From contig NC_061508.1 in the NCBI RefSeq assembly GCF_022539505.1, positions 39,240,256 to 39,304,255 of the forward strand: a stretch of DNA of 64,000 nt, read 5' to 3'. The translations under genes and the position numbers were made by a program. This stretch comes from Lolium rigidum. Taxonomy: Eukaryota; Streptophyta; Magnoliopsida; Poales; Poaceae. This document shows, piece by piece, positions 44,890 through 59,208 of the stretch; positions within the stretch are counted from its first letter, which is position 1, and each line of letters begins with the position of its first letter. The notes under the pieces were generated by a model. That model had not been told where the DNA came from. It was given only the letters and a program-made list of their open reading frames with translations, and searched no databases.

Positions 44890-46482
44890 CTAGCGTTTCT
44901 TGACAATGTTCTTGCCCTTCTTCATCGCGGTTGTTGAATACTTTAGCCCGGCCACCTTGAGATTTCTTCTCGTGTAGGGGCAACCTTTAGCCGGTAGGGT
45001 GGTCTTCCTTCTTACTTTCGAATAAGTAGTAGGCTTGTCGAAGTACTTGTCAAATTCCTCTTCGATCTTCGTATCACCGTTCTTGTCGATGTCTTGCTTG
45101 TCGGCTTCTCCTTCCATTCCGATGATGCTCCTCTTGCCCCTCCTCACGACCACACGGCTGGGCTTTGACGGGTCGGTAATTAAGAAGCATTGGTCAACTT
45201 GGCTAGCGAGCACCCACGGCTCATTTTTCGCGGAGGGGTCTTCGATTTGGCATCGAGTATAACCATGGTGGTGAAATATAGTCCATCTTTTTCGACGCTC
45301 TTGGCCCATCTCACACGGAACATCGGCATCGTCACTCCAACGTAGTCGAGTTCCCAAATATCCTCGATCCTTTCGTAGAATCTTTCCTTGACATCAGTCT
45401 TGTCATCGGTGTAGGATAGCATAGTTACTCCTGAGTTTTGATATTCGCTATTCTTGTCCTTTCCTCGGTGTAGAATCTATAGCCGTTGATGTCGTACGAC
45501 TGATAGGTCCTTACGTTGTGCCCGGGTCCCTGTGACAGGGAGAATATGAGTTTCTGCTCTTCAGTAGAAGACATCGGCGTGGGACTTTCCAGTAGCCTTT
45601 TCTTGAACCACCCCGTGAAGCTGGAGTTGTGCTCTTTCGTAACGTCCCCTGTTTTCCTCGGTCGTCCTAGGTCGATGAACTTCTGCTCGATTAAGCTTTT
45701 GTGCTTATCCACCTAAGGGCTGACCAATTCTATGTGTTGTAGCGCGACTCGGTGTGCCCTGTCAAAGTCGGCGTGTCGACCAGCGATGCCGACATGCATT
45801 GCGCGGTAGCCCTCGCGGTTACCAAACCCTGCTAGCCTGCCGACGTGCTTCCTAGTGGGCAGACCGACATCCTCGTTCTCGGTGCTTAGGTAGTTCTGCG
45901 CGAAGGAGATGCACTCGTAGGTGAGAAAGCCCTTGGCTATGCTTCCATCCGGATGGGCCCCGTTGCGAACGAATCCTTTGATGACACCGTTCAACCTTTC
46001 GAATGGCATCATGTTGTGCAGGAATGTCGGCCCGAGGTGGATGATGTCATCCACTACATGGACAAGCGAGATGCACCATGATGTCGAAGAACGCTGGCGG
46101 GAAGTAAATCTCGAGCTCGCATAGTATCTCGACGATCTCTTCTTGTAGCTCGTTGAGCCGCTTAACGCCGATGGACTTCCTAGAGATGACGTCGAAGAAG
46201 TTGCGGAGGCCAAACAGCGTCTCGCGGACGTGGTCGTCCATTATCCCTCGCATCGCAACGGGAAGTATCTCGCGTCATCGGCACGTGACGGTCGTGATAC
46301 TTCATCCCGCTAAACCTCTTCTTCGCTACGTCCGGATATCTCGCTTATCTTCCCCGAGTAACCGTGAGGAACTTTTACTCCTAGGAGGCACTCGAAAAAC
46401 CTCTCGAGCTCCTCCTCGCTCAGAGTGAAGCAGGCAGGTTTAAGAACCACCACCTCATTCTTCTTAGCCCTTTTGTGGCCAC
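44890..46482 (-). pseudogene. C1 tnp2 transposase, C-terminal part
   Basis: Minus strand from the G1 insertion to TAG at 44890. In order: KPACFTLSEEELERFFECLL and LNELQEEIVEILCELEIYFP (DUF4218 region), PTFLHNMMPFERLNGVIKGF and AKGFLTYECISFAQNYL, then NVRTYQSYDINGYRFYTEE, LDYVGVTMPMFRVRWAKSV (DUF4216 region), EPWVLASQVDQCFLITDPSK and a basic tail. Frameshifts near 46300, 46060, 45440 and 45250 break the frame. It is the continuation of 60114-61987; the frame joins across G1 when one TSD copy is kept. Confidence 0.85.
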
Positions 46483-48076
46483 TGATGCGCGTAGATGTAC
46501 ACGTCCGTTGGGAACCCCAAGAGGAAGGTATGATGCGCACAACGGCAAGTTTTCCCTCAGAAAGAAACCAAGGTTATCGAACCAGTAGGAGCCAAGAAGC
46601 ACGTGAAGGTTGTTGGTGGAGGAATGTAGTGCGGCGCAACACCAGTGAAACCGGCGCAAACGTGGAACCTGCACAACACAATCAAAGTACTTTGCCCCAA
46701 CGTAACGATTGAGGTTGTCAATCTCACCGGCTTGCTGAAAACAAAGGATTAAGCGTATCGAGTGGAAGATGGTGTTTGTTTGCAAAGAACAGTAAAGAAC
46801 AGAGATTGCAGTAGAATGTATTCAGATGTAAAAGAATGGACCGGGGTCCACAGTTCACTAGAGGTGTCTCTCCAATAAGATAACTAACATGCTGGGTGAA
46901 CAAATTACAGGCGGGCAATTGACAAATAAAGATTCAATACATATCAATGATGATTACTATGTGATTTAATCAGGGCATTACGACAAAGTACATAGACCGC
47001 TATCCAGCATGCATCTATGCCTAAATAATCCACCTTCGAGGTTATCATCCGAACCCCTTCCGGTATTAAGTTGTAAACAACGAGATAATTGCATTAAGTA
47101 TGGTGCGTAATGTAATCAACACAAATATCCTTAGACAAAGCATCGATGTTTTATCCCTAGTAGCAACGAGCACATCCACAACCTTAGAACTTTACGTCAC
47201 TTCGTCCCGGATTCAATGGAGGCATGAACCCACTATCGAGCATAAATACTCCCTCTTGGAGTTACAAGTATCAACTTGGCCGAGCCTCTACTAGCAACGG
47301 AGAGCATGCAAGAACATAAACAACACATATATGATAGATTGATAATCAACTTAACATAATATTCTATATTCATCGGATCCCGCCAAACACAACATGTAGC
47401 ATTACAAATAGATGATCTTGATCATGTTAGGCAGCTCACAAGATCTAAACAATGATAGCACAAGCGGAGAAGACAACCATCTAGCTATCGCTATGGACCC
47501 ATAGTCCAAGGATGAACTACTCATGCATCAATCTGGAGGCGGGCATGATGATGTAGAGCCCCTCCGGTGATGATTCCCCTCTCCGGCAGGGTGCCGGAGG
47601 CGATCTCCTGAATCCCCCGAGATGGGATTCGCGACGGCGGCGTCTGTGGAAGGTTTTCCATATCGTGGCTCTCGGTACAGGGGGTTTCGCGACGAAGGCT
47701 ATTTGTAGGCGGAAGGGTAGGTCAAAGGACGTCACGAGGGGCCCACACAACAGGGCCGCGCGGCCAAGGCCCAGGCCGCGCCGCCCTAGTGTGGCGTCGC
47801 CTCGTGGCCCCACTTCCTTTCCCCCTCGGTCTTCTGGAAGCTTCGTGCAAAAATAGGACCCTGGGCGTTGATTTCGTCCAATTCCGAGAATATTTCCTTA
47901 CTAGGATTTCTGAAACCAAAAACAGTAGAAAACAGCAACTGGCACTTCGGCATCTTGTTAATAGGTTAGTGCCGGAAAATGTATAATAATAATGTAAAGT
48001 ATGTATAAAACATTCAAGTATTGTAATAAAAGTATCATGGAACATAAGAAATTATAGATACGTTTGAGACGTATCA
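46483..48076 (-). repeat. G1 3' LTR
   Basis: Plus-strand boundaries tgatgcgcgt...gacgtatca, followed by the polypurine tract (agcatccccaagctt). Confidence 0.92.
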
Positions 48077-50664
48077 AGCATCCCCAAGCTTAGTTCCTAC
48101 TCGCCCTCGAGTAGGTAAACGATAACACAAATAATTTCTGAAGTGACATGCTACCAACATAATCTTGATCAACATTATTGTAAAGCATATGAGATGAATG
48201 GAGTGATCTGAACAAAAGATTGCTAACAAAGATAATGACTAAACAAATGAATCATATAGCAAAAATTTTCATGAATAGTACTTTCAAATAAGTATCAACA
48301 AGACTTGCATAAGAGGTAACTCATAAGCAATAAATTCAAAGTAGAATGCATTGAAGCAACACAAAGGATGATTAAGTTTCAGCAATTGCTTTCAACTTGT
48401 AACATGTATATCTCATGGATATTTGTCAACATAGAGTAATATAACAGGTGCAATAAGTAAACATGTAAGAATCAATGCACACAGTTAACACAAGTGTTTG
48501 CTTCTAAGATAGAAAGGAATGGGTAAACTGACTCAACAATAAAGTAAAAGAATGGCCCTTCGCAGAGGGAAGCATGGATTACTATTTTTGTGCTAGCTAG
48601 AGCTTTTGTTTTGAAAACATAGAAACAATTTTGTCAACGGTAGTAATAATTCATATGTGCTATGCATAATATTTCCTACAAGTTGCATGTCTCATGCATA
48701 GAGTACTAATAGTGCTCGCACCTTGTCCTACTTAGCTCGGAAGACACGGATTATCATCGCATAACATATGTTTCAACCAAGTGTCACAAAGGTGTACCTC
48801 TATGCCGCCTGTACAAGTGTCTAAGGAGAAAGCACGCATTGGATTTCTCGCTTTTGATTATTCTCAACTTAGACATCCATACCAGGACAACATAGACAAC
48901 AGATAATGGACTCCTCTTTTAATGCTTAAGCATTCAACAACAAATAATATTCTCATAAGAGATTGAGGTTGTATGTCCAAAACTGAAACTTCCACCATGA
49001 TACATGGCTTTAGTTAGCGGCCCAATGTTCTTCTCTAACATATGCATACTCAAACCATTTGATCATGAAATCGCACTTACTTCAGACAAGACGAACATGC
49101 ATAGCATCTCACATGATATCCAACAAAGGTAAAAGGTTGATGGCGTCCCCAGAAACATGGTTACCGCTCAACAAGCAACTTATAAAAATTAAGACACATA
49201 ACTACATATTCATCACCACAATAGTTTTTTAGCTATTTGTCCCATGAGCTATATATTGTAAAGGTAAAGGAATGAAATTTTAAAGGTAGCACTCAAGTAA
49301 TTTACTTTGGAATGGCAGAAAAATACCACATAGTAGGTAGATATGGTGGACACAAATGGCATGGGTTTTGGCTCAAGGTGTTTGGATGCACGAGAAGCAT
49401 TTCCTCTTAGTACAAGGTTTGGGCTAGCAAGGTTGTTTGAAGCAAACACAAGTATGAACAGGTACAGCGAAACTCACACAAGAACATATTGCAAGCATTA
49501 TAAGGCTCTATACTGTCTTCCTTGTTGTTCAAACACTTACCCGAAAATATCTAGACTTAGAGAGACCAATCATGCAAACCAAATTAAACAAGCTCTACGG
49601 TAGTTCTTCATTAATAGATTAAACTACATGATGCAAGAGCTTAAACATGATCTATGAGAGCTCAAACAATTGCCAAGTTACCAAACCATATGCAGCATTT
49701 TCCGATTCCAACCAAATAGCAATTTTACGAAGCAATTCAGCCTTCGCCATGAACATTAAAGCACAATTAAGAACACAAGTGTTCCATATGAAAAAGCGGA
49801 GCGTAATATCTCAAATATAAGAATGGTGGGATCCAACTTTATTCAAAACAAAAACAAAAATAAAAGCAAACCGACGCTCCAAGTAAAGAACATAGGATGT
49901 GATGGAATAAAAATATAGTTTCACTAGAAGTGACTCGATAATGTTGTCGATGAAGAAGGGGATGCCTTGGGCATCCCCAAGCTTAGATGCTTGAGTCTTC
50001 TTAAAATATGCAGGGATGAACCACCGGGGCATCCCCAAGCTTAGACCTTTCACTCTTCTTGATCATAGTATATCATCCTCTTCTCTTAACCCTTGAAAAC
50101 TTCCTTCACACAAACTTCAAGCAAACTCATTAGAGGGTTAGTGCATAACCAAAAATTCACATATTCAGAGGTGACACAATCATTCTTAACACTTCTGGAC
50201 ATTGCACAAAGTTTCTGAAAGTTAATGGAACAAAGAAACTCATTCAACATAGCAAAAGCGGCAATGCGAAATAAAAGACAGAATCTGTCAAAAACAGAAC
50301 AGTCCGTAAAGATGAATCTGGCAGGGGCACTTAACTTGCTCAAATGGAAAAACTCAAAACTAATGAAAGTTGCGTACATATATGAGGATCACGCTTGTAA
50401 ATTTGCAGATTTTTTTGATTTTTTTACAGAGACTTCTGCGAGAATTCGTGACAGACAGCAATGCTGTTTCTGCGCAGCGATCCAAATCTATCATCAACTT
50501 TAACATAAAAACTTTACTTGGCACAAAAAACATGATAAGGAGAGGTTGCTACAGTAGTAAACAACTTCCAAGACTCAACAATACAGTAAATAAAATAAAA
50601 CTTGGGTTATCTCCCAAGAAGTGCTTTTCTTTAATGCCTTTCAGCTAGGCGCAGAAAGTGCAAA

Positions 50665-51529
50665 TCAAGTAACATCAAGAGATGGAGCATTAACATTACC
50701 TCGGGCTTTACGCTTACCTTTCTTGTTCTTTTTTTTACTCTTTGGTTTAGGGAATACATGTCGGCCTCCTAGTGTGATTTTTAGGGTGCCTTCTCCCATA
50801 TTTATGATTGCTCCCAATAGTTTCAGCAGGGATCTTCCAAGTGTGATTTGTCCTGTTCCTACACATTCAATAACAACATAATCAATGGATACTGTTCTTC
50901 CAAGAATGGTTGTATGCACATCCTCGGCTATTCCCTTAGGAATTATAACGGAGTTATCAATAAGAGTTATTCCTTCTCCCCCTCAACAAGTCTCCAAAGT
51001 GTCAAAGATTCATAAATACTCTTAGGCATAAGACAAAATTCAGACATAATATCACAACGGGCATGAAAAGTTTCACCACCAATAATAACTTTAATAGTAG
51101 GTTTCCACATTGAGGGTTCAGATTTCACTAAAACTTCATCAAGACGGTTACGAACATAACTATAATTTTGTTTCAAGCGAGATGCACTTATCTCAAGGGT
51201 GTTTAATCTATTATAAATGCTAATAAGAGCTGAATCAAAGTTGTTAGCCGAACTATATGATGCAACCAATTTTTTATGGCATTAAAAGCTTGATCACCGT
51301 TGCAATGAAGGAAATCTCCTCCCACTATAGCATCTAAGGCATATCTATAGCGAATCATAAGCCCAAAATAAAAATTAATAAGGAGCAAACTTAGAGTCAT
51401 TTGAGGTTCAGCTTTACGATAAGCATCAAAAATTCTAGACCAAGCATCTTTAAAACTTTCCTCATCCCCTTGTTTAAAAGTAAAGACTAATTCCTCAGGT
51501 GAAGAAGTAACAGGTACAGAGCTAGACAT
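50665..51529 (-). pseudogene. G1 fused gag/protease remnant
   Basis: Three consecutive minus-strand frames. 51529-51203 carries a gag N-terminus (EELVFTFKQGDEESFKDAWS and YRYALDAIVGGDFLHCNGDQ). 51269-50967 carries a Cys/Asp pair region resembling a damaged protease front (EFCLMPKSIYES). 50919-50665 carries the protease end (GQITLGRSLLKLLGAIINMG, then a Lys-rich tail ending PSLDVT). The gag core and most of the protease between them are deleted or altered, and frameshifts separate the blocks. It resembles the G3 protein but is shortened. Confidence 0.65.
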
Positions 51530-52455
51530 GATAACAAAATTAAACTAAATACAAGTAACTAATTTTTTTGTGTTTTTGATATAGAGCAAGTAAACAAGAC
51601 AATAAGTAAAGTAACTAATTTTTTTGTGTTTTTAATATGAAGCAAACAAGACAATAAATAAAGTAAAGTAAAGCAAGACAAAAACAAAGTAAAGAGATTG
51701 GAAGTGGAGACTCCCCTTGCAGCGTGTCTTGATCTCCCCGGCAACGGCGCCAGAAAAAAGTCGCTTGATGCGCGTAGATGTACACGTCCGTTGGGAACCC
51801 CAAGAGGAAGGTATGATGCGCACAACGGCAAGTTTTCCCTCAGAAAGAAACCAAGGTTATCGAACCAGTAGGAGCCAAGAAGCACGTGAAGGTTGTTGGT
51901 GGAGGAATGTAGTGCGGCGCAACACCGATGAAACCGGCGCCAACGTGGAACCTCGCACAACACAATCAAAGTACTTTGCCCCAACGTAACAGTGAGGTTG
52001 TCAATCTCACCGGCTTGCTGAAAACAAAGGATTAAGCGTATCGAGTGGAAGATGGTGTTTGTTTGCAAAGAACAGTAAAGAATAGAGATTGCAGTAGAAT
52101 GTATTCAGATGTAAAAGAATGGACCGGGGTCCACAGTTCACTAGAGGTGTCTCTCCAATAAGATAACTAACATGATGGGTGAACAAATTACAGGAGGGCA
52201 ATTGACAAATAAAGATTCAATACATATCAATGATGATTACTATGTGATTTAATCAGGGCATTACGACAAAGTACATAGACCGCTATCCAGCATGCATCTA
52301 TGCCTAAATAATCCACCTTCGAGTTATCATCCGAACCCCTTCCGGTATTAAGTTGTAAACAACAGATAATTGCATTAAGTATGGTGCGTAATGTAATCAA
52401 CACAAATATCCTTAGACAAAGCATCGATATTTTATCCCTAGTAGCAACAGCACAT

Positions 52456-54177
52456 TGATGTCTACGGGTGCTTCTATTCTTGTAGACAGTGTTGGGCCTC
52501 CAAGAGCAGAGGTTTGTAGAACAGCAGCAAGTTTCCCTTAAGTGGATTACCCAAGGTTTATCGAACTCAGGGAGGAAGAGGTCAAAGATATCCCTCTCAT
52601 GCAACCCCGCAACCACAAAGCAAGAAGTCTCTTGTGTCCCCAACACACCTAATAGGTGCACTAGTTCGGCGAAGAGATAGTGAAATACAGGTGGTATGAA
52701 TGAATATGAGCAGTAGTACGGCGCCGAAAAATAGCTTGCTGGCGTGCAGTTGATGGTAGTAATATTGCGGGAAGTAAACATGCAGTAGAACAGTAAACAA
52801 GCAGCGAAAATAGTATTTAGGAATAAGGCATAGGGATCATACTTTCACTAGTGGACACTCTCAACATTGATCACATAATAAATAAGTTCTCTTTCCTTTG
52901 TGCTACATATACTCTTGTTTGATAATGAACACCACTAATTGTGTAGGATTACACGAACCCTCAATGCTCGGAGTTAACAAGCGCCACAACATTCGATATT
53001 CATGTTTAAGTAACCTTAGAGTATAATAGATCTTTGCAAAATAAACCACGTACTAACATAGCATGCACACTCGTCACCATCACACTACGAAGGAGGCATA
53101 AATCGCATCAATACTATCATAATGACAATTAACTCCACAATCTACAAGAGATCATGATCATAATCTACGACAAGAACTACACGATGCACACACTCGTCAC
53201 CATTACACCATGCAGGAGGAATAGACTACTTTAATAACATCACATGAGTAGCACATAGATAAATAGTGATACAAAACACATTGCAATCATAAAGGGATAT
53301 AAATAAGCACTTCACTACGCCATTCATAACGGTGAATAAGTATTCCGTGAAATATAGCCTAAGAGACCCACACGGTGCACACACTCGTCACCTTTACACA
53401 CGCGGGACAAGGAGTCTCCGGAGATCACATAAGTAAAACCCACTTGACTAGCATAATGACATCTAGATTACAAGCATCATCATATGAATCTCAATCATGT
53501 AAGGCAGCTCATGAGATTATTGTATTGAAGTACATAGGAGAGAGATGAACCACATAGCTACCGGTACAGCCCCGAGCCTCAATGGAGAACTACTCCCTCT
53601 TCATGGGAGCAGCAGCGGTGATGAAGATGGCGGTGGAGATGGCAGCGATGTCGATGGAGAAGCCTTCCGGGGGCACTTCCCCGTCCGGCAGGGTGCCGGA
53701 ACAGAGACTCCTGTCCCCCAGATCTTGGCTTCGCGATGGCGGCGGCTCTGGAAGGTTTTGCGTACCGTGGCTTCCTCTCTAAGGGTTTTCGATGCAGGGG
53801 CTTTTAATAGGCGAAGAGGCGGCGCCGGAGGGTCGAAGGGGTGCCCACACCATAGGGTGGCGCGGTCCCCCCCCTGGCCGCGCCGGCCTGTGGTTTGGTG
53901 GGCCTGTGCCCCCTCTCTGGCGGTTCTCGTGTGTTCTGGATGCTTCCGGGCAAAATAGGAACCTGGGCGTTGATTTCGTCCAATTCCGAGAATATTTCGT
54001 TACTAGGATTTCCGAAACCAAAAACAAGCAAAACGAGAACCGGCACTTCGGCATCTTGTTAATAGGTTAGTTCCGGAAAATGCACGAATATGACATAAAG
54101 TGTGCATAAAACATGTAGATATCATCAATAATGTGGCATGGAACATAAGAAATTATTGATACGTCGGAGACGTATCA
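52456..54177 (-). repeat. G2 3' LTR
   Basis: Plus-strand boundaries tgatgtctac...gacgtatca. Confidence 0.93.
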
Positions 54178-56613
54178 GCATCCCCAAGCTTAGTTCTGCT
54201 CGTCCCGAGCAGGTAAAACGATAACAAAGATAATTTCTTAAGTGACATGCCATCATAATCTTGATCATACTATTGTAAGCATATGTAATGAATGCAGCGA
54301 TCAAAACAATGGTAATGACATGAGTAAACAACTGAATCATAAAGCAAAGACTTTTCATGAATAGCACTTTCAAGACAAGCATCAATAAGTCTTGCATAAG
54401 AGTTAACTCATAAAGCAATAAATCAAAGTAAAGGTATTGAAGCAACACAAAGGAAATTAAGTTTCAGCGGTTGCTTTCAACTTATAACATGTATATCTCA
54501 TGGATAGTTGTCAATATAGAGTAATATAACAAATGCAATAAGCAAGTATGTAAGAATCAATGCACAGTTCACACAAGTGTTTGCTTCTTGAGGTGGAGAG
54601 AAATAGGTGAACTGACTCAACAATAAAAGTAAAAGAATGGCCCTTCGCAGAGGGAAGCATTGATTGCTATATTTGTGCTAGAGCTTTGATTTTAAAAACA
54701 TCAAGAGAGTATAAAAGTAAAGTTTTGAGAGGTGTTTGTTGTTGTCAACGAATGCTAGTGGGCACTCTAACCCCCTTGCCAGACAAACCTTCAAAGAGCG
54801 GCTCCCATTTTATTTTATTTTTGGGTGGCACTCCTTCCAACCTTTCTTTCACAAACCATGGCTAACCGAATCCTCGGGTGCCTGCCAACAATCTCATACC
54901 ATGAAGGAGTGCCTTTTTATTTTAGTTTTATTATGATGACACTCCTCCCCACCTTTGCTTTCTCAAGCCATGGCTAACCGAATCCTTCGGGTGCCGTCCA
55001 ACAATCACATACCATGGAGGAGTGTCTATTTTTGTTAATTAATTTGGGACTCGGGAATCCCATTGCCAGCTCTTTTTGCAAAATTATTGGATAAGCGGAT
55101 GAAGCCACTAGTCCATTGGTGAAAGTTGCCCAACAAGATTGAAAGATAAACACCACATACTTCATCATGAGCTATAAAACATTGACACAAATAAGAGGTA
55201 ATAACTTTTGAATTTGTTTAAAGGTAGCACTCAAGCAATTTACTTTGGAATGGTGGAGAAATACCATGTAGTAGGTAGGTATGGTGGACACAAATGGCAT
55301 GAATATTGGCTCAAGTATTTGGATGCATGAGAAGTATTCCCTCTCTATACAAGGTCTAGGCTAGCAAGGTTATTTGAAACAAACACAAGGATGAACCGGT
55401 GCAGCAAAACTCACATAAAAGACATATTGTAAACATTATAAGACTCTACACCGTCTTCCTTGTTGTTCAAAACTCAATACTAGATATTATCTAGACCTTA
55501 GAGAGACCAAATATGCAAACCAAATTTTAGCAAGCTCTATGTATTTCTTCATTAATGAGTGCAAAGTATATGATGCAAGAGCTTAAACATGAGCACAACA
55601 ATTGCCAAGTATCACATTATCCAAGACATTTTAGAATTACTACATGTAGCATTTTCCAATTCCAACCATATAACAATTTAACGAAGAAGAAACTTTGCCA
55701 TGAACATTATGAGCTAAGAACACATGTGTTCATACGAACCAACGGAGCGTGTCTCTCTCCCACACAAGGATGAACTTATTCAGAGAACTAAGATAACAAA
55801 ACAAAAATAAAATCACACACAGACGCTCCAAGTAAAGTACATAAGATGTGACCGAATAAAAATATAGTTTCAAGAGAAGGAACCTGATACTTTGTCGATG
55901 AAGAAGGGGATGCCTTGGGCATCCCCAAGCTTAGATGCTTGAGTCTTCTTAAAATATGCAGGGGTGAACCACGGGGGCATCCCCAAGCTTAGAGCTTTCA
56001 CTCCTCTTGATCATAGTATATCATACTCCTCTTTTGACCCTTGAAAACTTCTGCCACACCAAACTTCAAGCAAACTCATTAGAGGGTTAGTGCATAATCA
56101 AAAATTCACATGTTCAGAGGTGACACAATCATTCTTAACACTTCTGGACATTGCACAAAACTTCTGAAAGTTAATGGAACAAAGAAACTCATTCAACTTA
56201 ACAAAAGCGGCAATGCGAAATAAAAGGCAGAATCTGTCAAAAACAGAACAGTCCGTAAAGACGAATTTTAAAATGGCACCAGACTTGCTCAAATGGAAAA
56301 ACTCAAAACTAATGAAAGTTGCGTACATATCTGAGGATCACGCTCGTAAATTGGCAGATTTTTTCGAATTTTTTACAGAGACTTGTGCCCAGATTCGTGA
56401 CAGACAGCAATACTGTTTCTGCGCAGCGATCCCAAATATAACATCAACTTTAACATAGAAACTTTACTTGGCACAAAAAAATGATAAGGAGAGGTTGCTA
56501 CAGTAGTAAAAAACTTCCAAGACTCAACAAAACAAAAATTGCTGTAAAAAAAACACATGGGTTATCTCCCAAGAAGTTCTTTCTTTATAGCCATTAAGAT
56601 GGGCTCAACAGTT

Positions 56614-57234
56614 TTAATGATGTACTCGCAAGAAATAGAAGTTGAAGCGAAAGAGAACATCAAGAGGCAAATTCAAAACACATTTAAGTCTAACATGCTT
56701 CCTATGCATAGGAATCTTGTAAATAAACAAGTTCATGAAGAGCAAAGTAACAAGCATAGGAAGATAAAACAAGTGTAGCTTCAAAAATTTCAGCACATAG
56801 AGAGGTGTTTTAGTAACATGAAAATTTTTACAACCATATTTTCCTCTCTCATAATAACTTTCAGTAGCAACATGAGCAAACTCAACAATATAACTATCAC
56901 ATAAAGCATTCTTATCATTAGTCTCATGCATAAAATAATTACTACTCCCAACATAAGCATAATCATTCTTATTAATTGTAGTGGGAGCAAATTCAACAAA
57001 GTAGCTATCAAATATAGGAGGTATATTGTAATCATAATCAAATTTATCCTCCATAACAGGTGGTAACAAAAGACTACTATCATTATAATCATCATAAATG
57101 GGAGGCAAAGTATCATCAAAGTAAATTTTCTCCTCAATGCTTGGGGGACTAAAAATATCATGCTCATCAAAACCAGCTTCCCCAAGCTTAGAATTTTCCA
57201 TAGCATTAGCAACAATAGTGTTCAAAGCATTCAT
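56614..57234 (-). CDS. conserved ORF of unknown function in G2
   Basis: 206 residues open on the minus strand. It matches the G0 protein almost throughout: NALNTIVANAMENSKLGEAG, IEEKIYFDDTLPPIYDDYND, NDYAYVGSSNYFMHE, CDSYIVEFAHVATESYYERG. It ends in a hydrophobic segment with aromatic residues (LDVLFRFNFYFL). Acidic Tyr-rich repeats fill the first half. A short N-terminal piece (from about 57326) is out of frame. It lies at the gag position but shows no known retroviral motif. Confidence 0.6.
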   Translation of the reverse strand: MNALNTIVANAMENSKLGEAGFDEHDIFSPPSIEEKIYFDDTLPPIYDDYNDSSLLLPPVMEDKFDYDYNIPPIFDSYFVEFAPTTINKNDYAYVGSSNYFMHETNDKNALCDSYIVEFAHVATESYYERGKYGCKNFHVTKTPLYVLKFLKLHLFYLPMLVTLLFMNLFIYKIPMHRKHVRLKCVLNLPLDVLFRFNFYFLRVHH

Positions 57235-57488
57235 ATTAATATGTCCATGGGTTTTTTAATTTTCGCATCAAACCATCCATGTCTTAAATCAGGAAATAGA
57301 ATAAAAAGGTCATTGTTGTCCATTATGCCTAACTAGTGTAAACAAGAAACCAAATGTCGCAATTGTAGAGTCTAAAGGAAATAGCTTCGAGCACACACAC
57401 AATGGCGCCAGAAAAGTACTGTTACCTAGAACCGGAGTATGAGTGCCTTTTACCTTTCCTCCCCGGCAACGGCGCCAGAAAAAGTGCT

Positions 57489-59208
57489 TGATGTCTACGG
57501 GTGCTTCTATTCTTGTAGACAGTGTTGGGCCTCCAAGAGCGAGAGGTTTGTAGAACGACAGCAAGTTTCCCTTAAGTGGATTACCCAAGGTTTATCGAAC
57601 TCGGGGAGGAAGAGGTCAAAGATATCCCTCTCATGCAACCCTGCAACCACAAAGCAAGAAGTCTCTTGTGTCCCCAACACACCTAATAGGTGCACTAGTT
57701 CGGCGAAGAGATAGTGAAATACAGGTGGTATGAATGAATATGAGCAGTAGTACGGCGCCAGAAAATAGCTTGCTGGCGTGCAGTTGATGGTAGTAATATT
57801 GCGGGAAGTAAACATGCAGTAGAACAGTAAACAAGCAGCGAAAATAGTATTTAGGAATAAGGCCTAGGGATCATACTTTCACTAGTGGACACTCTCAACA
57901 TTGATCACATAATAAATAAGTTCTCTTTCCTTTGTGCTACATATACTCTTGTTTGATAATGAACACCACTAATTGTGTAGGATTACACGAACCCTCAATG
58001 CCGGAGTTAACAAGCGCCACAACATTCGATATTCATGTTTAAGTAACCTTAGAGTATAATAGATCTTTGCAAAATAAACCACGTACTAACATAGCATGCA
58101 CACTGTCACCATCACACTACGAAGGAGGCATAAATCGCATCAATACTATCATAATGACAATTAACTCCACAATCTACAAGAGATCATGAACATAATCTAC
58201 GACAAGAACTACACGATGCACACACCGTCACCATTACACCATGCGGGAGGAATAGACTACTTTAATAACATCACATGAGTAGCACATAGATAAATAGTGA
58301 TACAAAACACATTGCAATCATAAAGGGATATAAATAAGCACTTCACTACGCCATTCATAACAGTTGAATAAGTATTCCGTGAAATATAGCCTAAGAGACC
58401 CACACGGTGCACACACTCGTCACCTTTACACACGTGGGACAAGGAGTCTCCTGGAGATCACATAAGTAAAACCCACTTGACTAGCATAATGACATCTAGA
58501 TTACAAGCATCATCATATGAATCTCAATCATGTAAGGCAGCTCATGAGATTATTGTATTGAAGTACATAGGAGAGAGATGAACCACATAGCTACCGGTAC
58601 AGCCCCGAGCCTCAATGGAGAACTACTCCCTCTTCATGGGAGCAGCAGCGGTGATGAAGATGGCGGTGGAGATGGCAGCGGTGTCGATGGAGAAGCCTTC
58701 CGGGGGCACTTCCCCGTCCGGCAGGGTGCCGGAATAGAGACTCCTGTCCCCCAGATCTTGGCTTCGCGATGGCGGCGGCTCTGGAAGGTTTTGCGTACCG
58801 TGGCTTCCTCTCTAAGGGTTTTCGATGCAGGGGCTTTTAATAGGCGAAGAGGCGGCGCAGGAGGGTCGAAGGGGTGCCCACACCATAGGGTGGCGCGGGC
58901 CCCCCTGGCCGCGCCGGCCTGTGGTTTGGTGGGCCTGTGCCCCCTCTCCGGCGGTTCTCGTGTGTTCCGGATGCTTCCGGGCAAAATAGGAACCCGGGCG
59001 TTGATTTCGTCCAATTCCGAGAATATTTCGTTACTAGGATTTCGAAACCAAAAACAGCAGAAAACGAGAACCGGCACTTCGGCATCTTGTTAATAGGTTA
59101 GTTCCAGAAAATGCACAAATATGACATAAAGTGTGCATAAAACATGTAGATATCATCAATAATGTGGCATGGAACATAAGAAATTATCGATACGTCGGAG
59201 ACGTATCA
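57489..59208 (-). repeat. G2 5' LTR
   Basis: Eleven bases from the tRNA-Asp primer site. Confidence 0.93.

Larger units (their letters stand above)
39806..46482 (-). mobile_element. CACTA element C1, central segment
   Basis: Runs from the G3 insertion to the G1 insertion. It contains the 5' part of the second gene, a long non-coding leader, an internal motif array and the 3' half of tnp2. Both genes read on the minus strand. Confidence 0.88.
52456..59208 (-). mobile_element. Gypsy G2, complete non-autonomous element, young
   Basis: LTRs 52456-54177 (1722 bp) and 57489-59208 (1720 bp) are nearly identical by eye. TSD cacat at 52451-52455 and 59209-59213. Primer site 57460-57477; polypurine tract next to 54178. 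The interior is 3.3 kb and encodes only the conserved unknown ORF. It is the most deeply nested insertion in this part of the window. Confidence 0.94.
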
